A stretch of 64,000 bases of DNA. Source: Paenibacillus pedocola. Lineage in GTDB: Bacteria; Bacillota; Bacilli; Paenibacillales; Paenibacillaceae. The position numbers and the translations under genes are program-made. The stretch spans positions 3,410,001 through 3,474,000 of the forward strand of contig NZ_CP134223.1 of assembly GCF_031599675.1 (NCBI RefSeq). The letters run 5' to 3'. The notes under the pieces are model-generated. The model ran no database searches. It was not told where the DNA came from and was given only the letters and a program-made list of their open reading frames with translations. Position 1 is the stretch's first letter. Each line of letters opens with the position of its first letter. Below, in pieces: positions 50,567 through 59,476 of the stretch.

Positions 50567-52474
50567 TCATCTCAGCAAGCGCAGCCCGCTCAGAATTACC
50601 GCCAGCGTACTTCCCTCATGGCTGACCACACCGGAGGGCAGATTCAGTCCCCCCCAGAAGTTTGATGCAACAAGGATCAGAATCACTACAAGCGCGAATG
50701 TAATATTTTGCTTGATCACCCGGCTGGTGCGGCTGCCAAGGGTTATAGCATAAGGGATTCTTGTGATATCATCGTTCATCAGTACCACATTTGCCGTCTC
50801 CAGGACTACATCGCTTCCGGCCGCTCCCATGGCAATGCCGATGGAGGCTACAGCCAGCGCAGGAGCATCATTCACACCGTCACCGACCATCGCCACTTTG
50901 CCATATTTCCGGGACAATTCCTTAATGATGTTCAATTTGCCGTCAGGCAGCATTTCAGCATGGATCTCTTCAATCCCCACCTGGCGGGCAATGGCTTCCG
51001 CAGTATGCCGTGCATCTCCGGTAAGCATAACCACGTGCTTGTTCATGGCCCGGAGCTGTGCAACAGCTTCTGCCGATTGGATACGAACGATATCCTGAAC
51101 CGCCAGCAATCCGGCAAAACGTCCATCTGCTTCCACGTACACAACGGTTTTCCCGTCCGCTTCAAGTCTTTCTGCCACCGCCTGCTGCTCTTCATCGAGA
51201 GTAAGATTACGCAGCAGACTTCTTTTACCGATGAGACAAGTTGTATTATTTACGATGCCGCTAACCCCAAGTCCGGTCACAGCCTGCATCGCAGCAGCCG
51301 GTTCAAGCATGATCTGCCTGGCTTCCGCGTGATCTACAATGGCCTTGGCAATCGGGTGCTGGGACAGCTTCTCCAGAGAAGCGGCGAGGCAGAGCAGTTC
51401 TGTTTCCGTCAATCCTTGCGCCGGGTATACATCGGTAACCTTCGGTTTCCCTTCAGTAAGGGTTCCGGTTTTGTCGAACACAACCGTCTGTATATTGCCG
51501 ATTCCCTCCAGATGAATTCCGCCTTTGAACAGAACTCCCTTACGGGCCGCATTGGAGATTCCGGAGAGGATCGCGGGCATAATCGATGAGACGAGCGCAC
51601 AAGGTGAAGCGACAACAAGGAAAATCATCGCCCGGTAGATTGTTTCCTCCCAGGTCCAGCCGAATAAATACGGCGGCAGAATCATCAGCAGCAGAGCCAG
51701 CAGGACAACACATTTTGCGTAAATGCCTTCAAACCGCTCCACAAAAAGCTGGCTTGGCGGAAGCTCGTTTTTAGCCTCCTGCACCATATGTATAATCCTT
51801 GAGAGCAAAGTGTCTTCCGCCGCCTTCGTAACCAGAATTCTTAGTGCACCTTGTCCGTTGATAGTTCCTGCAAAGACAGCATCATTCAGAGCTTTGTCTA
51901 CAGGAATGGATTCGCCGGTTATCGTCGACTGATCCACTGCTGAGCTTCCTTCGAGGATGGTACCGTCGCAAGGAATACGTTCACCCGGCCGGACCAGTAC
52001 GACGTCATCCTTCTGAAGCTGAGAGGCTTTGATCTTCTCTTCAGACTCCCCCTTTAACAGCACGGCTTCTTCCGGACGGTACTTCAGAATAGCCGCGATA
52101 TCCTGGTTGGTCTTCTCCATCGAGTATTCTTCCAGCGCTCCGCTTAAGCAAAAAATAAAGATCAGCACCGCCCCGTCCAGCCAGTAACCGATACTTGCTG
52201 CACCGACCGCCGCTACAACCATTAAGAGGTCAACATCAAGGTCCTTCTCCTTAATTAAGGTTTCCAGTCCTTCCCAGGCCTTGCGGTATCCGCCGACAAC
52301 ATAGGCCAGTACGAACAAAATAACCGCTCCGGCTTGCATCTCCTGCTTCTCCAGCAGCCAGGCCAAAACAATCAAGACCAGACAAGCTGCGGCTATCAAA
52401 ATCCCGCCATTCTTCTCCCAAATTGCTCTTATCCCAGATTTCCCTGGTTCACTGGCAAACGTCACTTCTCCCAT
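50567..52474 (-). CDS. P1B-4-type heavy-metal efflux ATPase
   Basis: About 635 residues; ATG 52474 follows AGGAGCG, upstream in-frame codons lack a site. The membrane motif is SPC ('VVASPCALVSS'), not CPC; phosphorylation site 'DKTGTLTEGKPKV', nucleotide His in 'SQHPIAKAIV', hinge 'GDGVNDAPALAVA'. There is no N-terminal heavy-metal domain. This pattern is P1B-4, the group of PfeT/ZosA and CtpD, which move Fe2+, Co2+ or Zn2+ outward. A Fur/PerR-like box lies just before the start. Confidence 0.93.
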   Translation of the reverse strand: MGEVTFASEPGKSGIRAIWEKNGGILIAAACLVLIVLAWLLEKQEMQAGAVILFVLAYVVGGYRKAWEGLETLIKEKDLDVDLLMVVAAVGAASIGYWLDGAVLIFIFCLSGALEEYSMEKTNQDIAAILKYRPEEAVLLKGESEEKIKASQLQKDDVVLVRPGERIPCDGTILEGSSAVDQSTITGESIPVDKALNDAVFAGTINGQGALRILVTKAAEDTLLSRIIHMVQEAKNELPPSQLFVERFEGIYAKCVVLLALLLMILPPYLFGWTWEETIYRAMIFLVVASPCALVSSIMPAILSGISNAARKGVLFKGGIHLEGIGNIQTVVFDKTGTLTEGKPKVTDVYPAQGLTETELLCLAASLEKLSQHPIAKAIVDHAEARQIMLEPAAAMQAVTGLGVSGIVNNTTCLIGKRSLLRNLTLDEEQQAVAERLEADGKTVVYVEADGRFAGLLAVQDIVRIQSAEAVAQLRAMNKHVVMLTGDARHTAEAIARQVGIEEIHAEMLPDGKLNIIKELSRKYGKVAMVGDGVNDAPALAVASIGIAMGAAGSDVVLETANVVLMNDDITRIPYAITLGSRTSRVIKQNITFALVVILILVASNFWGGLNLPSGVVSHEGSTLAVILSGLRLLR

Positions 52475-52503
52475 TGTATCCGCTCCTGTCCCGTTCAAAT
52501 TAG

Positions 52504-52518
52504 TGAGAACTATTCTCA
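52504..52518 (-). promoter_or_regulatory. Fur/PerR-type 7-1-7 box of the P1B-4 ATPase
   Basis: TGAGAACTATTCTCA, with 6 of 7 matching pairs around one base. It is about 30 nt before the ATG, as expected of an iron- or peroxide-controlled pfeT-like gene. Confidence 0.7.
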
Positions 52519-52683
52519 TTGAATATATCCCCCCCGGGGGCTTATTGTATGTGATTTTTGTCCCACGCCTATCACGATACATGGAAGGCGGTTTATCTCA
52601 TCCGTTTCTTGCTTTTCTATGCGGACTATTGTAGCTTGATAGTAGTTATTTTTGGGCAAAGCATGTTTTCACAGGAGGCGCTC

Positions 52684-53547
52684 ATGAATTTTGAGCATTA
52701 TTATTTCACCGCCGGGTTCAATTCGGTACCGGATGAACTTGATCTGGCAGTACTGTTCAGCGGGGAAGGTAAACCTTACCCGGGGCATAAAATGGGACCG
52801 GCGGTGCATGATTACTATCTGATCCATACCGTATTGGCAGGTGAGGGCTTCTTTCAGTGCGGCAATATTTCGCAAAAATGCCGCAGCGGCGACACCTTTG
52901 TCATTTTCCCAGGTGCACTCTTCAGCTACCAGGCGGATGACACTTTACCCTGGCACTATGTCTGGATAGCCCTCCAAGGCAATTCCGTAGCCGCTCTGCT
53001 CTCCGATGCCGGTATTACCAAGGAACGGCCGCTGCTGCATGCTGAGAATGTAGATGAGCTGACCAGTTTATATGAACGGACCCGGCAGTCCTTCCAGCAA
53101 TCCCCCTATCCGCGTCTGGAGAGTCTGGAGGCTTCGGGCTGGGCACGCCTGCTGCTCCATAAATTCGGGCTTAGCAATCTGGATGTGCTGCCAGCCCGCC
53201 CTCAAGAGATGCCGGAGATGATTGACCGGCAGATTGACCAGGCCATCCGCTGGATCTCGCTGCAATTTCACCAGCAGATCAGCATCGACCAGATCGCCGC
53301 AACACTCGGCTACCACCGGGCGCATCTGTCCAAGGCTTTCAAGCAAAGGACTGGCCTGTCTCCTAAGCAGTATTTGCTCAAAATGCGGATGGACAAAGCA
53401 AAAGGGCTGCTGGAAGGAACGCTGAGCATAGATCAGGTCGCTTCCTCTGTCGGCTTTAACGACGCGCTTTATTTCTCCAAGCAGTTCCGTAAAACCTTCG
53501 GTATACCGCCGAGTGAATACCGGGCCGCCCTGCGCAGCAACAATTAA
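52684..53547 (+). CDS. AraC-family transcriptional regulator
   Basis: 287 residues; ATG 52684 follows CAGGAGGCG. N-terminal cupin-like sensor ('FFQCGNISQKCRSGDTFVIFPGALFSY'), C-terminal two-HTH AraC domain ('IDQIAATLGYHRAHLSKAFKQRTG', 'VASSVGFNDALYFSKQFRKTFG'). Typical of sugar-sensing AraC regulators. The target is unknown. Confidence 0.92.
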   Translation: MNFEHYYFTAGFNSVPDELDLAVLFSGEGKPYPGHKMGPAVHDYYLIHTVLAGEGFFQCGNISQKCRSGDTFVIFPGALFSYQADDTLPWHYVWIALQGNSVAALLSDAGITKERPLLHAENVDELTSLYERTRQSFQQSPYPRLESLEASGWARLLLHKFGLSNLDVLPARPQEMPEMIDRQIDQAIRWISLQFHQQISIDQIAATLGYHRAHLSKAFKQRTGLSPKQYLLKMRMDKAKGLLEGTLSIDQVASSVGFNDALYFSKQFRKTFGIPPSEYRAALRSNN

Positions 53548-53567
53548 ACAGCGGCTTCCCTGAACAC

Positions 53568-53600
53568 AGCAAAACCCCTGCAGCACTTCGCAGGGGTTTT
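53568..53600. terminator. Stem-loop terminator
   Basis: AAAACCCCTGC pairs with GCAGGGGTTTT; bidirectional. Confidence 0.9.
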
Positions 53601-53649
53601 GGATTATGAGGCAAAAAGCGGGCTATCCGGGAATAAAATCCGAAGCTAT

Positions 53650-54186
53650 TTAATGCATAACTTTGTTTAGAATTGAACGGACAAACTCCGTTTTCCCTTC
53701 TGTGTAGGCCTCTCTGTCATAGCGGTATTGCCGTGCCAGGGAGAGCTTTACCTGTTCGTATTCTTCCACAGCAGAAGGATGGGTCCGAAGATAGTCACGA
53801 AAGGCGATATGCTCCAGATAGCCTTTGCCGTCCTGCGGGCATACATAGAGATGGTAGTTCATGAATCCGTCATCCGCCGTGCGCTCAAAAACCTCCCTGC
53901 CTTCAATCCCCTGATTTCCGTGATGCACATAACCAAATTGCTGAAACCGTTCGATAATCTCCGGCAATACGGTATAGCTATCCATTACCAAATCCAGATC
54001 GATGATCGGTTTGGCGGACAAGCCTACAACAGAAGTACTTCCAACATGTTCCACGGAGAGGATCAGGTCGCCGACCATCTCCAGCATCCGATCCTTAATC
54101 TTGTCGAACTCTTTTTTCCATCCGGGGTTATAAGGAACCACCTCAACAGGGATAACAGAATTTGCGATGACATCCACCTTCTTCAC
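53650..54186 (-). CDS. GrpB/UPF0157 nucleotidyltransferase-fold protein
   Basis: 178 residues. The fold core 'VEHVGSTSVVGLSAKPIIDLDLVM' with GS and the D-x-D motif is typical of GrpB-like nucleotidyltransferases. Substrate unknown. Confidence 0.92.
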   Translation of the reverse strand: MKKVDVIANSVIPVEVVPYNPGWKKEFDKIKDRMLEMVGDLILSVEHVGSTSVVGLSAKPIIDLDLVMDSYTVLPEIIERFQQFGYVHHGNQGIEGREVFERTADDGFMNYHLYVCPQDGKGYLEHIAFRDYLRTHPSAVEEYEQVKLSLARQYRYDREAYTEGKTEFVRSILNKVMH

Positions 54187-54294
54187 TGAAAAGTTTTCCG
54201 CCGATTGTCAACTATATTATAGCAGCACCCGTCAACTGGGATAAAATGCTACCGGCCGTCTCATACTATCCCTAAGCAAATGGAGGTGAAATCA

Positions 54295-54465
54295 ATGCCT
54301 AAAAACAGTGCCGATCCCAAGTACGACCGTGACAACAATCGTGCCGATAAGAAGGACAATCAGCAGAATCACGCTTCTATTACTGAAGAACCTCAAATGC
54401 TGACCAATGATAAAGCTGCCGATTATGTCCCGAGTCTGAACGGGGTTACCAAAAACGAAACATAA
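54295..54465 (+). CDS. Small hydrophilic protein
   Basis: 56 residues, GGAGGTG site. Strongly charged ('DPKYDRDNNRADKKDNQQNH'), no membrane or Cys features. It may be a spore or stress protein; no family was recognised. A stem-loop terminator follows. Confidence 0.6.
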   Translation: MPKNSADPKYDRDNNRADKKDNQQNHASITEEPQMLTNDKAADYVPSLNGVTKNET

Positions 54466-54479
54466 CCGTCATTGCCGTG

Positions 54480-54518
54480 GGGCTGCTCTTTGTCACTATA
54501 TGACAGGAGCAGCCTTTT
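54480..54518 (+). terminator. Stem-loop terminator
   Basis: GGCTGCTC pairs with GAGCAGCC with one bulge, with an inner TGTCA/TGACA stem. Confidence 0.7.
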
Positions 54519-54601
54519 AATATTGAATCTTCAGCGGATTGACTTGTCCGGGCTGCGGGTGATAGTCTTTTCTTCTAGGGTCAATTAAAGGAGAATTCAG
54601 G

Positions 54602-55537
54602 ATGAAAAAAGCAACGATGAAGGATATCGCCCGCCTGGCGAATGTATCTGTAGCTACGGTCAGCTATGTACTGAATAATGTCAAAAACCAGACGATTCCC
54701 GATCCCACGCGCCAGAGTATTCTGCAGATTGCCAAGGAGCTGAACTATGTCCCGAATCTCGCTGCGCGTTCCCTCGTTGTTCAGCGGACAGGAATGGTCG
54801 GCATATTAATCAACAAATCTCCCCAGCTTCCATTCTGGAAGCGCCAGAGCTATATGACGCTGGTGGACAGTCTTGAATCAAAGCTTACGGAGTCCGGGTA
54901 CCATACGCTGCTGATCAGTCTGGATCCCCACAATCCGGCAATGGATGTGATCCGTGAACGGAAGCTGGATGCCGTCTTCGTTGTGGATGTCATGGAAAAG
55001 ATGTTTTACCGGATTTCTGCTAATTTCGTAGATGGCGTGCCGCTGATTCTGATCGACAGCCTGATCGATGACCGGATGTTTAATCAGGTGAACTATAATT
55101 ATCCGCTTGCCCTAAAATCTGCTGTATCCGCCGCTGCCGCACCTTCCTGTCTGGTTATGGAGAGCTTTCACAACCAGGCGCTTACAACCTGGATTACGGA
55201 CAGCTCCGGATTAAGTAAAGAGGATATCTACATTGCTGCTGATCCCGCAGGAGCATCGGGCACGCTGGAGGACTTCTTGCAGCAGAACCGCGGAAAGCAT
55301 GTCATTGTGATGAATGAATTTCTGGCAAAAGCCGTTGAGCATACCGGACTCGCCTCCTCCATGACAGCACTATGTACCTGCGGCATACCGGAGATTGTCG
55401 ATGCCGGCACCCGGGTCATCCGATTTCAGAACAACCGGGCGGAGACAGCCTTTGAGCTGATGATGTCGCTGAAGCATATTCAGGAGGATCCAAGAATTTT
55501 GGCCGGCAATCAATTTTTGGTTGAAGTTCTCCCCTAA
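54602..55537 (+). CDS. LacI-family repressor
   Basis: 311 residues. HTH 'MKDIARLANVSVATVSYVLNN' and hinge 'NYVPNLAARSLV'; C-terminal periplasmic-binding-like effector domain ('MVGILINKSP', 'DAVFVVDVMEK'). It is shorter than the usual 330-340 residues at the C-terminal lobe. Its gene is followed by a 20-bp operator and a transporter, so it most likely controls that transporter. Confidence 0.92.
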   Translation: MKKATMKDIARLANVSVATVSYVLNNVKNQTIPDPTRQSILQIAKELNYVPNLAARSLVVQRTGMVGILINKSPQLPFWKRQSYMTLVDSLESKLTESGYHTLLISLDPHNPAMDVIRERKLDAVFVVDVMEKMFYRISANFVDGVPLILIDSLIDDRMFNQVNYNYPLALKSAVSAAAAPSCLVMESFHNQALTTWITDSSGLSKEDIYIAADPAGASGTLEDFLQQNRGKHVIVMNEFLAKAVEHTGLASSMTALCTCGIPEIVDAGTRVIRFQNNRAETAFELMMSLKHIQEDPRILAGNQFLVEVLP

Positions 55538-55548
55538 ATTTTCTATAA

Positions 55549-55568
55549 TAACTTAAACGTTTAAGTTA
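55549..55568. promoter_or_regulatory. Perfect 20-bp LacI-type operator
   Basis: TAACTTAAACGTTTAAGTTA is fully palindromic with the central CG of LacI-family operators, 25 bp before the MFS gene. Confidence 0.9.
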
Positions 55569-55592
55569 AATTAGAATTAGGAGGCTGTTACT

Positions 55593-56855
55593 ATGATCCC
55601 TTCTGCTGCCGGTGCTGATAAGCCGTTGTCTGCGGCTCCTATGAAGTATCCAAGTCTGCACAAGAACCGGATATTCCTGCTGCTGTTCTCAGCAAGCACC
55701 TTGTCCATTCTGGGAAATGCTTTTCACAGTCTGGCGCTAAGCCTCTGGGTGCTGCAGTCCACCGGCAGCGCAAAAATGATGAGTATCATGACGATTAGTA
55801 ACCTGATCCTGTGTTCCTTGCTGGGCAGCGTTACCGGTACCCTTGCCGACCGTGTTGACCGCAGAACGCTGGTCCTGTGCTCCTATTTCGTTCAGAGTCT
55901 AACGGTGCTGGGTATTGCCTTCACGCTGACACAGCCCTCTCCCTCTTTTCTCCTTATCGTTTGCCTTACCGGAATGGTTACTGCTGCCGGTCAATTTCAG
56001 GCTCCGGCATTTCAGGCTTCGCTGCTCACGATTGTTGGCAAAGAGCATATTCAGCAGGCTGCGGGCTGGATGACATTGTCCGAGAATATCTCACGTACGC
56101 TGGGTTATGCCCTCGGCGGCATATTTGTCGCTGCTGTAGGCGGAGCCTGGGCGGTATTTGTGGACGGAATGACCTTTCTAATGGCGTTTCTGCTGATTCT
56201 GGCCGCCGGTTCCTGGTCAAGCAAATCCGCGGCCGAGAAACCGGCCAAATCATTCAAACAGGACGTTGCCGGCGGCTTCCGCTACATCTGGGGCCACTCT
56301 TTTGCCAAAGCGATTACGATCCTCCTTCCCGTGCTTGCCCTATTTTTCCTCTCCTGCCTGATGCTTACCCAAGTGATGGCTGTACAAGTATGGAAGGCGG
56401 CACCCTTTCAGTTTGGACTGCTCGAAGGCAGTATTCCGCTGGGGTACATGCTGGGTTCAGGGATGATCATCCTCGCCGGAAGCCGGATCAAGCACCGCGG
56501 CCGCGTGGTCTCCGCAAGCTTGCTGCTGTTAGGGCCGCTATACATGCTCCTCTCCATTACCGAATCAATGAATGCTGCACTCCCAATCATCCTACTGATC
56601 GGGTTCACCTTCTCTTTCAGTACGCTTCTGATTAACATTATCCTAAGGCTGGAGGTGCCGGAGGAGCTGCAGGGCCGGATGTTCGGTGTGCTCGGTTCAC
56701 TGATGAGTGTAGCCCCGCCTATGGGGCTGGCGCTATTTTCGGCCGGTGCGGATGAGTTCGGGGTGGCTTCGGTCATGTTCGCTGCGGGGCTGCTGCTCTG
56801 TCTATTCGGATTCGTTTCTGTGCTCAAGCTTGAACAAATCCGCAAATATAAATAA
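55593..56855 (+). CDS. MFS transporter
   Basis: 420 residues, 12 helices, with 'GSVTGTLADRVDRRTLVL' as the A motif between helices 2 and 3. DHA3/MefA-type exporter pattern. Substrate unknown; it would be induced when the LacI repressor upstream releases the operator. Confidence 0.9.
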   Translation: MIPSAAGADKPLSAAPMKYPSLHKNRIFLLLFSASTLSILGNAFHSLALSLWVLQSTGSAKMMSIMTISNLILCSLLGSVTGTLADRVDRRTLVLCSYFVQSLTVLGIAFTLTQPSPSFLLIVCLTGMVTAAGQFQAPAFQASLLTIVGKEHIQQAAGWMTLSENISRTLGYALGGIFVAAVGGAWAVFVDGMTFLMAFLLILAAGSWSSKSAAEKPAKSFKQDVAGGFRYIWGHSFAKAITILLPVLALFFLSCLMLTQVMAVQVWKAAPFQFGLLEGSIPLGYMLGSGMIILAGSRIKHRGRVVSASLLLLGPLYMLLSITESMNAALPIILLIGFTFSFSTLLINIILRLEVPEELQGRMFGVLGSLMSVAPPMGLALFSAGADEFGVASVMFAAGLLLCLFGFVSVLKLEQIRKYK

Positions 56856-56935
56856 AGTCAGGCCGCAGCTTTTGTAGTAAACTGATTTGAATTAGGGATG
56901 CAGATGGATAACGAGCAAATAGGAGTGAGCAAGCA

Positions 56936-57721
56936 TTGAACCAATATGATGTTATTATGCGCTACTTGCGCAGTAATCCGCTGAAAAATGTAACGCCCTT
57001 AAAAATGATGACCGCCTATCGGGGATTTATTGACAGTTACCTGATCGAACAAGGGGAGCACTGGGGAATTCTGCTGCTGCTGCCGGCAAGCTGCTATTCT
57101 TTCGACAAGAAGATGTATCCTGGTGCGGATTCCATAGTACTGATGGATTACAGCAGTCCGGAATTGGTTCCGGCAATCGTTGAACATATTCCAAGAGACG
57201 CTAAGCTGGTGTTCAAGCTGCAGCAGGCAGCGCGGATAGCTATTCAGGAAAATTTCCCGCTGCATCCGGTCCGCAGCTTCTATTCGTACTCTACAGAACC
57301 GGATCAAAGCTTCAGTCCGGATGAAGCCGCCATAGTAAGTGAACAGATTGATGAGCGGCTGCTTCCGTTATGGTACAGTAACGGTTATACTTTGGAAGAA
57401 ATCAGGCATTATTTTCAAGATGGGGCTTTTTCAGTGGCCCTGTATGATGGACTTACTCCGCTCAGTACCTGTATCGTGTTCCGTAACGAGGAACAGATCT
57501 GGGAGATCGGCGCTGTGCATACAGCCGAAGCAGGCCGGAGAAAGGGGCTGGCAGCACGTATAGTCCGCACAGCCTTACATCACACTCTGCAAAGAGGTTA
57601 CACACCAAGATATCAGGTACAGGATACCAATACAGCTTCCATCCGGCTGGCTGAAGCAGTTGGTCTAACTCTTGCTGTGAAGCTTGAGCACTGGATGAAT
57701 TACATAGATCAGCCGAAATAA
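56936..57721 (+). CDS. GNAT-family N-acetyltransferase
   Basis: 261 residues from TTG behind GGAGTGA. The C-terminal GNAT core has 'IWEIGAVHTAEAGRRKGLAARIVRTALHH' (acetyl-CoA Q/RxxGxG/A-like) and 'VQDTNTASIRLAEAVGLTL'. The N-terminal half is an extra domain. Substrate unknown. Confidence 0.88.
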   Translation: MNQYDVIMRYLRSNPLKNVTPLKMMTAYRGFIDSYLIEQGEHWGILLLLPASCYSFDKKMYPGADSIVLMDYSSPELVPAIVEHIPRDAKLVFKLQQAARIAIQENFPLHPVRSFYSYSTEPDQSFSPDEAAIVSEQIDERLLPLWYSNGYTLEEIRHYFQDGAFSVALYDGLTPLSTCIVFRNEEQIWEIGAVHTAEAGRRKGLAARIVRTALHHTLQRGYTPRYQVQDTNTASIRLAEAVGLTLAVKLEHWMNYIDQPK

Positions 57722-57820
57722 GTTAAAGCGCTTCTCCTATATGTGGAACTTCTATAATATAATGTTCGTATGAGCTTGTAAGATGTTCAGCGACTACAAT
57801 TCACTTAAAGGAGTTTACTC

Positions 57821-58177
57821 ATGAGCTATCAACCCTTTGGACAACAAGATTATTACCCGCCTCCTCCTTCCCCGCCGGCTCACACCAATGGTAAATCCAT
57901 TGCTGCACTGGTACTGGGGATACTATCAATCATAACCCCTTATATTGGCCTGTTATTCGGTATCATTGCCATTATAATGTCAGCCATCTCCCTGAAGGAG
58001 ATCCGCAACCGTTATGAAGGAGGCAGAGGGCTGGCCATCGCCGGGCTGGTCTGCGGCATTATCGGGACGATTATCTACGCGCTGCTGATCTTGCTGTTTA
58101 TTATTATTATTTTATTTGCTGCCGGAGCGGGCAACGATGCAATCAACACCTTCAACTTCAGCACGAACAACATCTAA
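57821..58177 (+). CDS. DUF4190 membrane protein
   Basis: 118 residues. Pro-rich head ('YYPPPPSPPAHTNGKSIAALVLGILSI'), two transmembrane helices and the conserved 'GGRGLAIAGLVCGIIG'. Function unknown; frequent in Bacillota and actinobacteria. Confidence 0.9.
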   Translation: MSYQPFGQQDYYPPPPSPPAHTNGKSIAALVLGILSIITPYIGLLFGIIAIIMSAISLKEIRNRYEGGRGLAIAGLVCGIIGTIIYALLILLFIIIILFAAGAGNDAINTFNFSTNNI

Positions 58178-58224
58178 GCGTCCGGCTGATAAGGATAAGA
58201 CAGACATCTTCTCTTAACCAAAGG

Positions 58225-58266
58225 AAGCTGACACCGGTTTCGATAACCGGTATCAGCTTCTTTTGG
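58225..58266. terminator. Stem-loop terminator
   Basis: GAAGCTGACACCGGTT pairs with AACCGGTATCAGCTTC around a short loop. Confidence 0.9.
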
Positions 58267-58267
58267 T

Positions 58268-59476
58268 TTACTGCGGCGGAGTCCCCTTGGACAATAGAAT
58301 GTTGATGTTCTCCTGCTGGCGGTATTCGGTCGGTGTGAGCTGGAACTTCTTACGGAACATTTGCGTGAAATGCCGCATGTCCTGATAGCCCACACGCTCC
58401 GCAATCTCGGCCAGCTTCAGCTTAGGATTAAGCAGTAGCAGCTTCGCCTGCTCCAGCCGCAGGGAGGTGACGTACTCCTTATACCCCTGTCCGGTCTTGT
58501 GTTTGAACAGCTGACTGAAATACGCCGGATTGAGGAATACCACCGAGGCCATTTTCTCGAGCGACAGATCCTCGGCGTAGTGCTCCTTGATATAATGGAG
58601 GGCGACATCGATTGCCTTCTCCCCGCTGCCCTTGAGCGGCTCCAGCTCAAAAGCCTGTGAGGCCGAAGCCTCCCTCATCCGTTTAACTACCTGAGGAACC
58701 GTGCTGAAATCGTAGCTTAAGCCGGAATGCAGGATCTGAAAAGGGACTTTCAAATAATGGGTGAGATGCTCACGGACCTCCTGCTGAAACTCCTCGATCA
58801 CCGAGTTCTCCCGTAAAGTAACCAGACCCAGCAGACTCTGGCGGTCATAGCTAACCACAAATCCCCGTCCATGCCGCTCGACCAGCTCAGACAGCACATT
58901 TTCCACGATAAAGTGCTCCAGCCTGACGCTTCTGTCCCCGGGATCCATCTGCACCATCACCAGATAGTAATTACTGAAGTCTTCGATAAAAGGGCCAATG
59001 TCAAGGTTGCCGATATCTAGCCCCGATGCAAGCCGCTGGAACACCCCTTCACGCAAAAACCGCAGGCTCGCCCTCAGCCGTTCGCCCTGCCTGGAAATGT
59101 CACTGTCCTTCTGGATCTCCTCAGTGAGATTGTTGATAATCTCCTGCAGCTTGTTCTTGCCGATAGGCTTTAGCAGATAATCCTTCGCCCCGAGGCGAAC
59201 CGCCTCCTGCGCATAAGAAAACTCGCTGTGTGCCGAGATCACAACCCATTTCACATAGGGATATCTGCGCTTTGAAATCTTCATAAATTCCAGTCCGTTC
59301 ATTCCCGGCATCAGGATATCGGTCAGGACAATGTGGATATGCTGCTCTTCCATCACCTTAACCGCATCCTCGGCTCTGGCTGCAACATAAACCTGATATT
59401 CAGGGTACATATTCTCGATTGTGCGCTTGATGCCTTCACGGATTACCCGCTCATCATCGGCGATGAGAATGTTCAC
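58268..59476 (-). CDS. YesN-type AraC response regulator
   Basis: 402 residues. Receiver domain with 'ADDERVIREGIKRTIE', phospho-Asp in 'IVLTDILMPGMNGLEF' and Lys in 'YLLKPIGK'; a middle linker; C-terminal AraC HTHs ('KMASVVFLNPAYFSQLFKHKTG', 'IAERVGYQDMRHFTQMFRKKFQ'). It overlaps its kinase gene by 4 nt. It should regulate the ABC sugar operon upstream. Confidence 0.93.
   Translation of the reverse strand: MNILIADDERVIREGIKRTIENMYPEYQVYVAARAEDAVKVMEEQHIHIVLTDILMPGMNGLEFMKISKRRYPYVKWVVISAHSEFSYAQEAVRLGAKDYLLKPIGKNKLQEIINNLTEEIQKDSDISRQGERLRASLRFLREGVFQRLASGLDIGNLDIGPFIEDFSNYYLVMVQMDPGDRSVRLEHFIVENVLSELVERHGRGFVVSYDRQSLLGLVTLRENSVIEEFQQEVREHLTHYLKVPFQILHSGLSYDFSTVPQVVKRMREASASQAFELEPLKGSGEKAIDVALHYIKEHYAEDLSLEKMASVVFLNPAYFSQLFKHKTGQGYKEYVTSLRLEQAKLLLLNPKLKLAEIAERVGYQDMRHFTQMFRKKFQLTPTEYRQQENINILLSKGTPPQ

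Noticed and set aside
50708..51589. 293-codon plus-strand frame
   Set aside because: Antisense to the P1B-4 ATPase, whose motifs are all intact on the minus strand.
53068..53586. 172-codon minus-strand frame
   Set aside because: Antisense shadow of the AraC gene; no start site.
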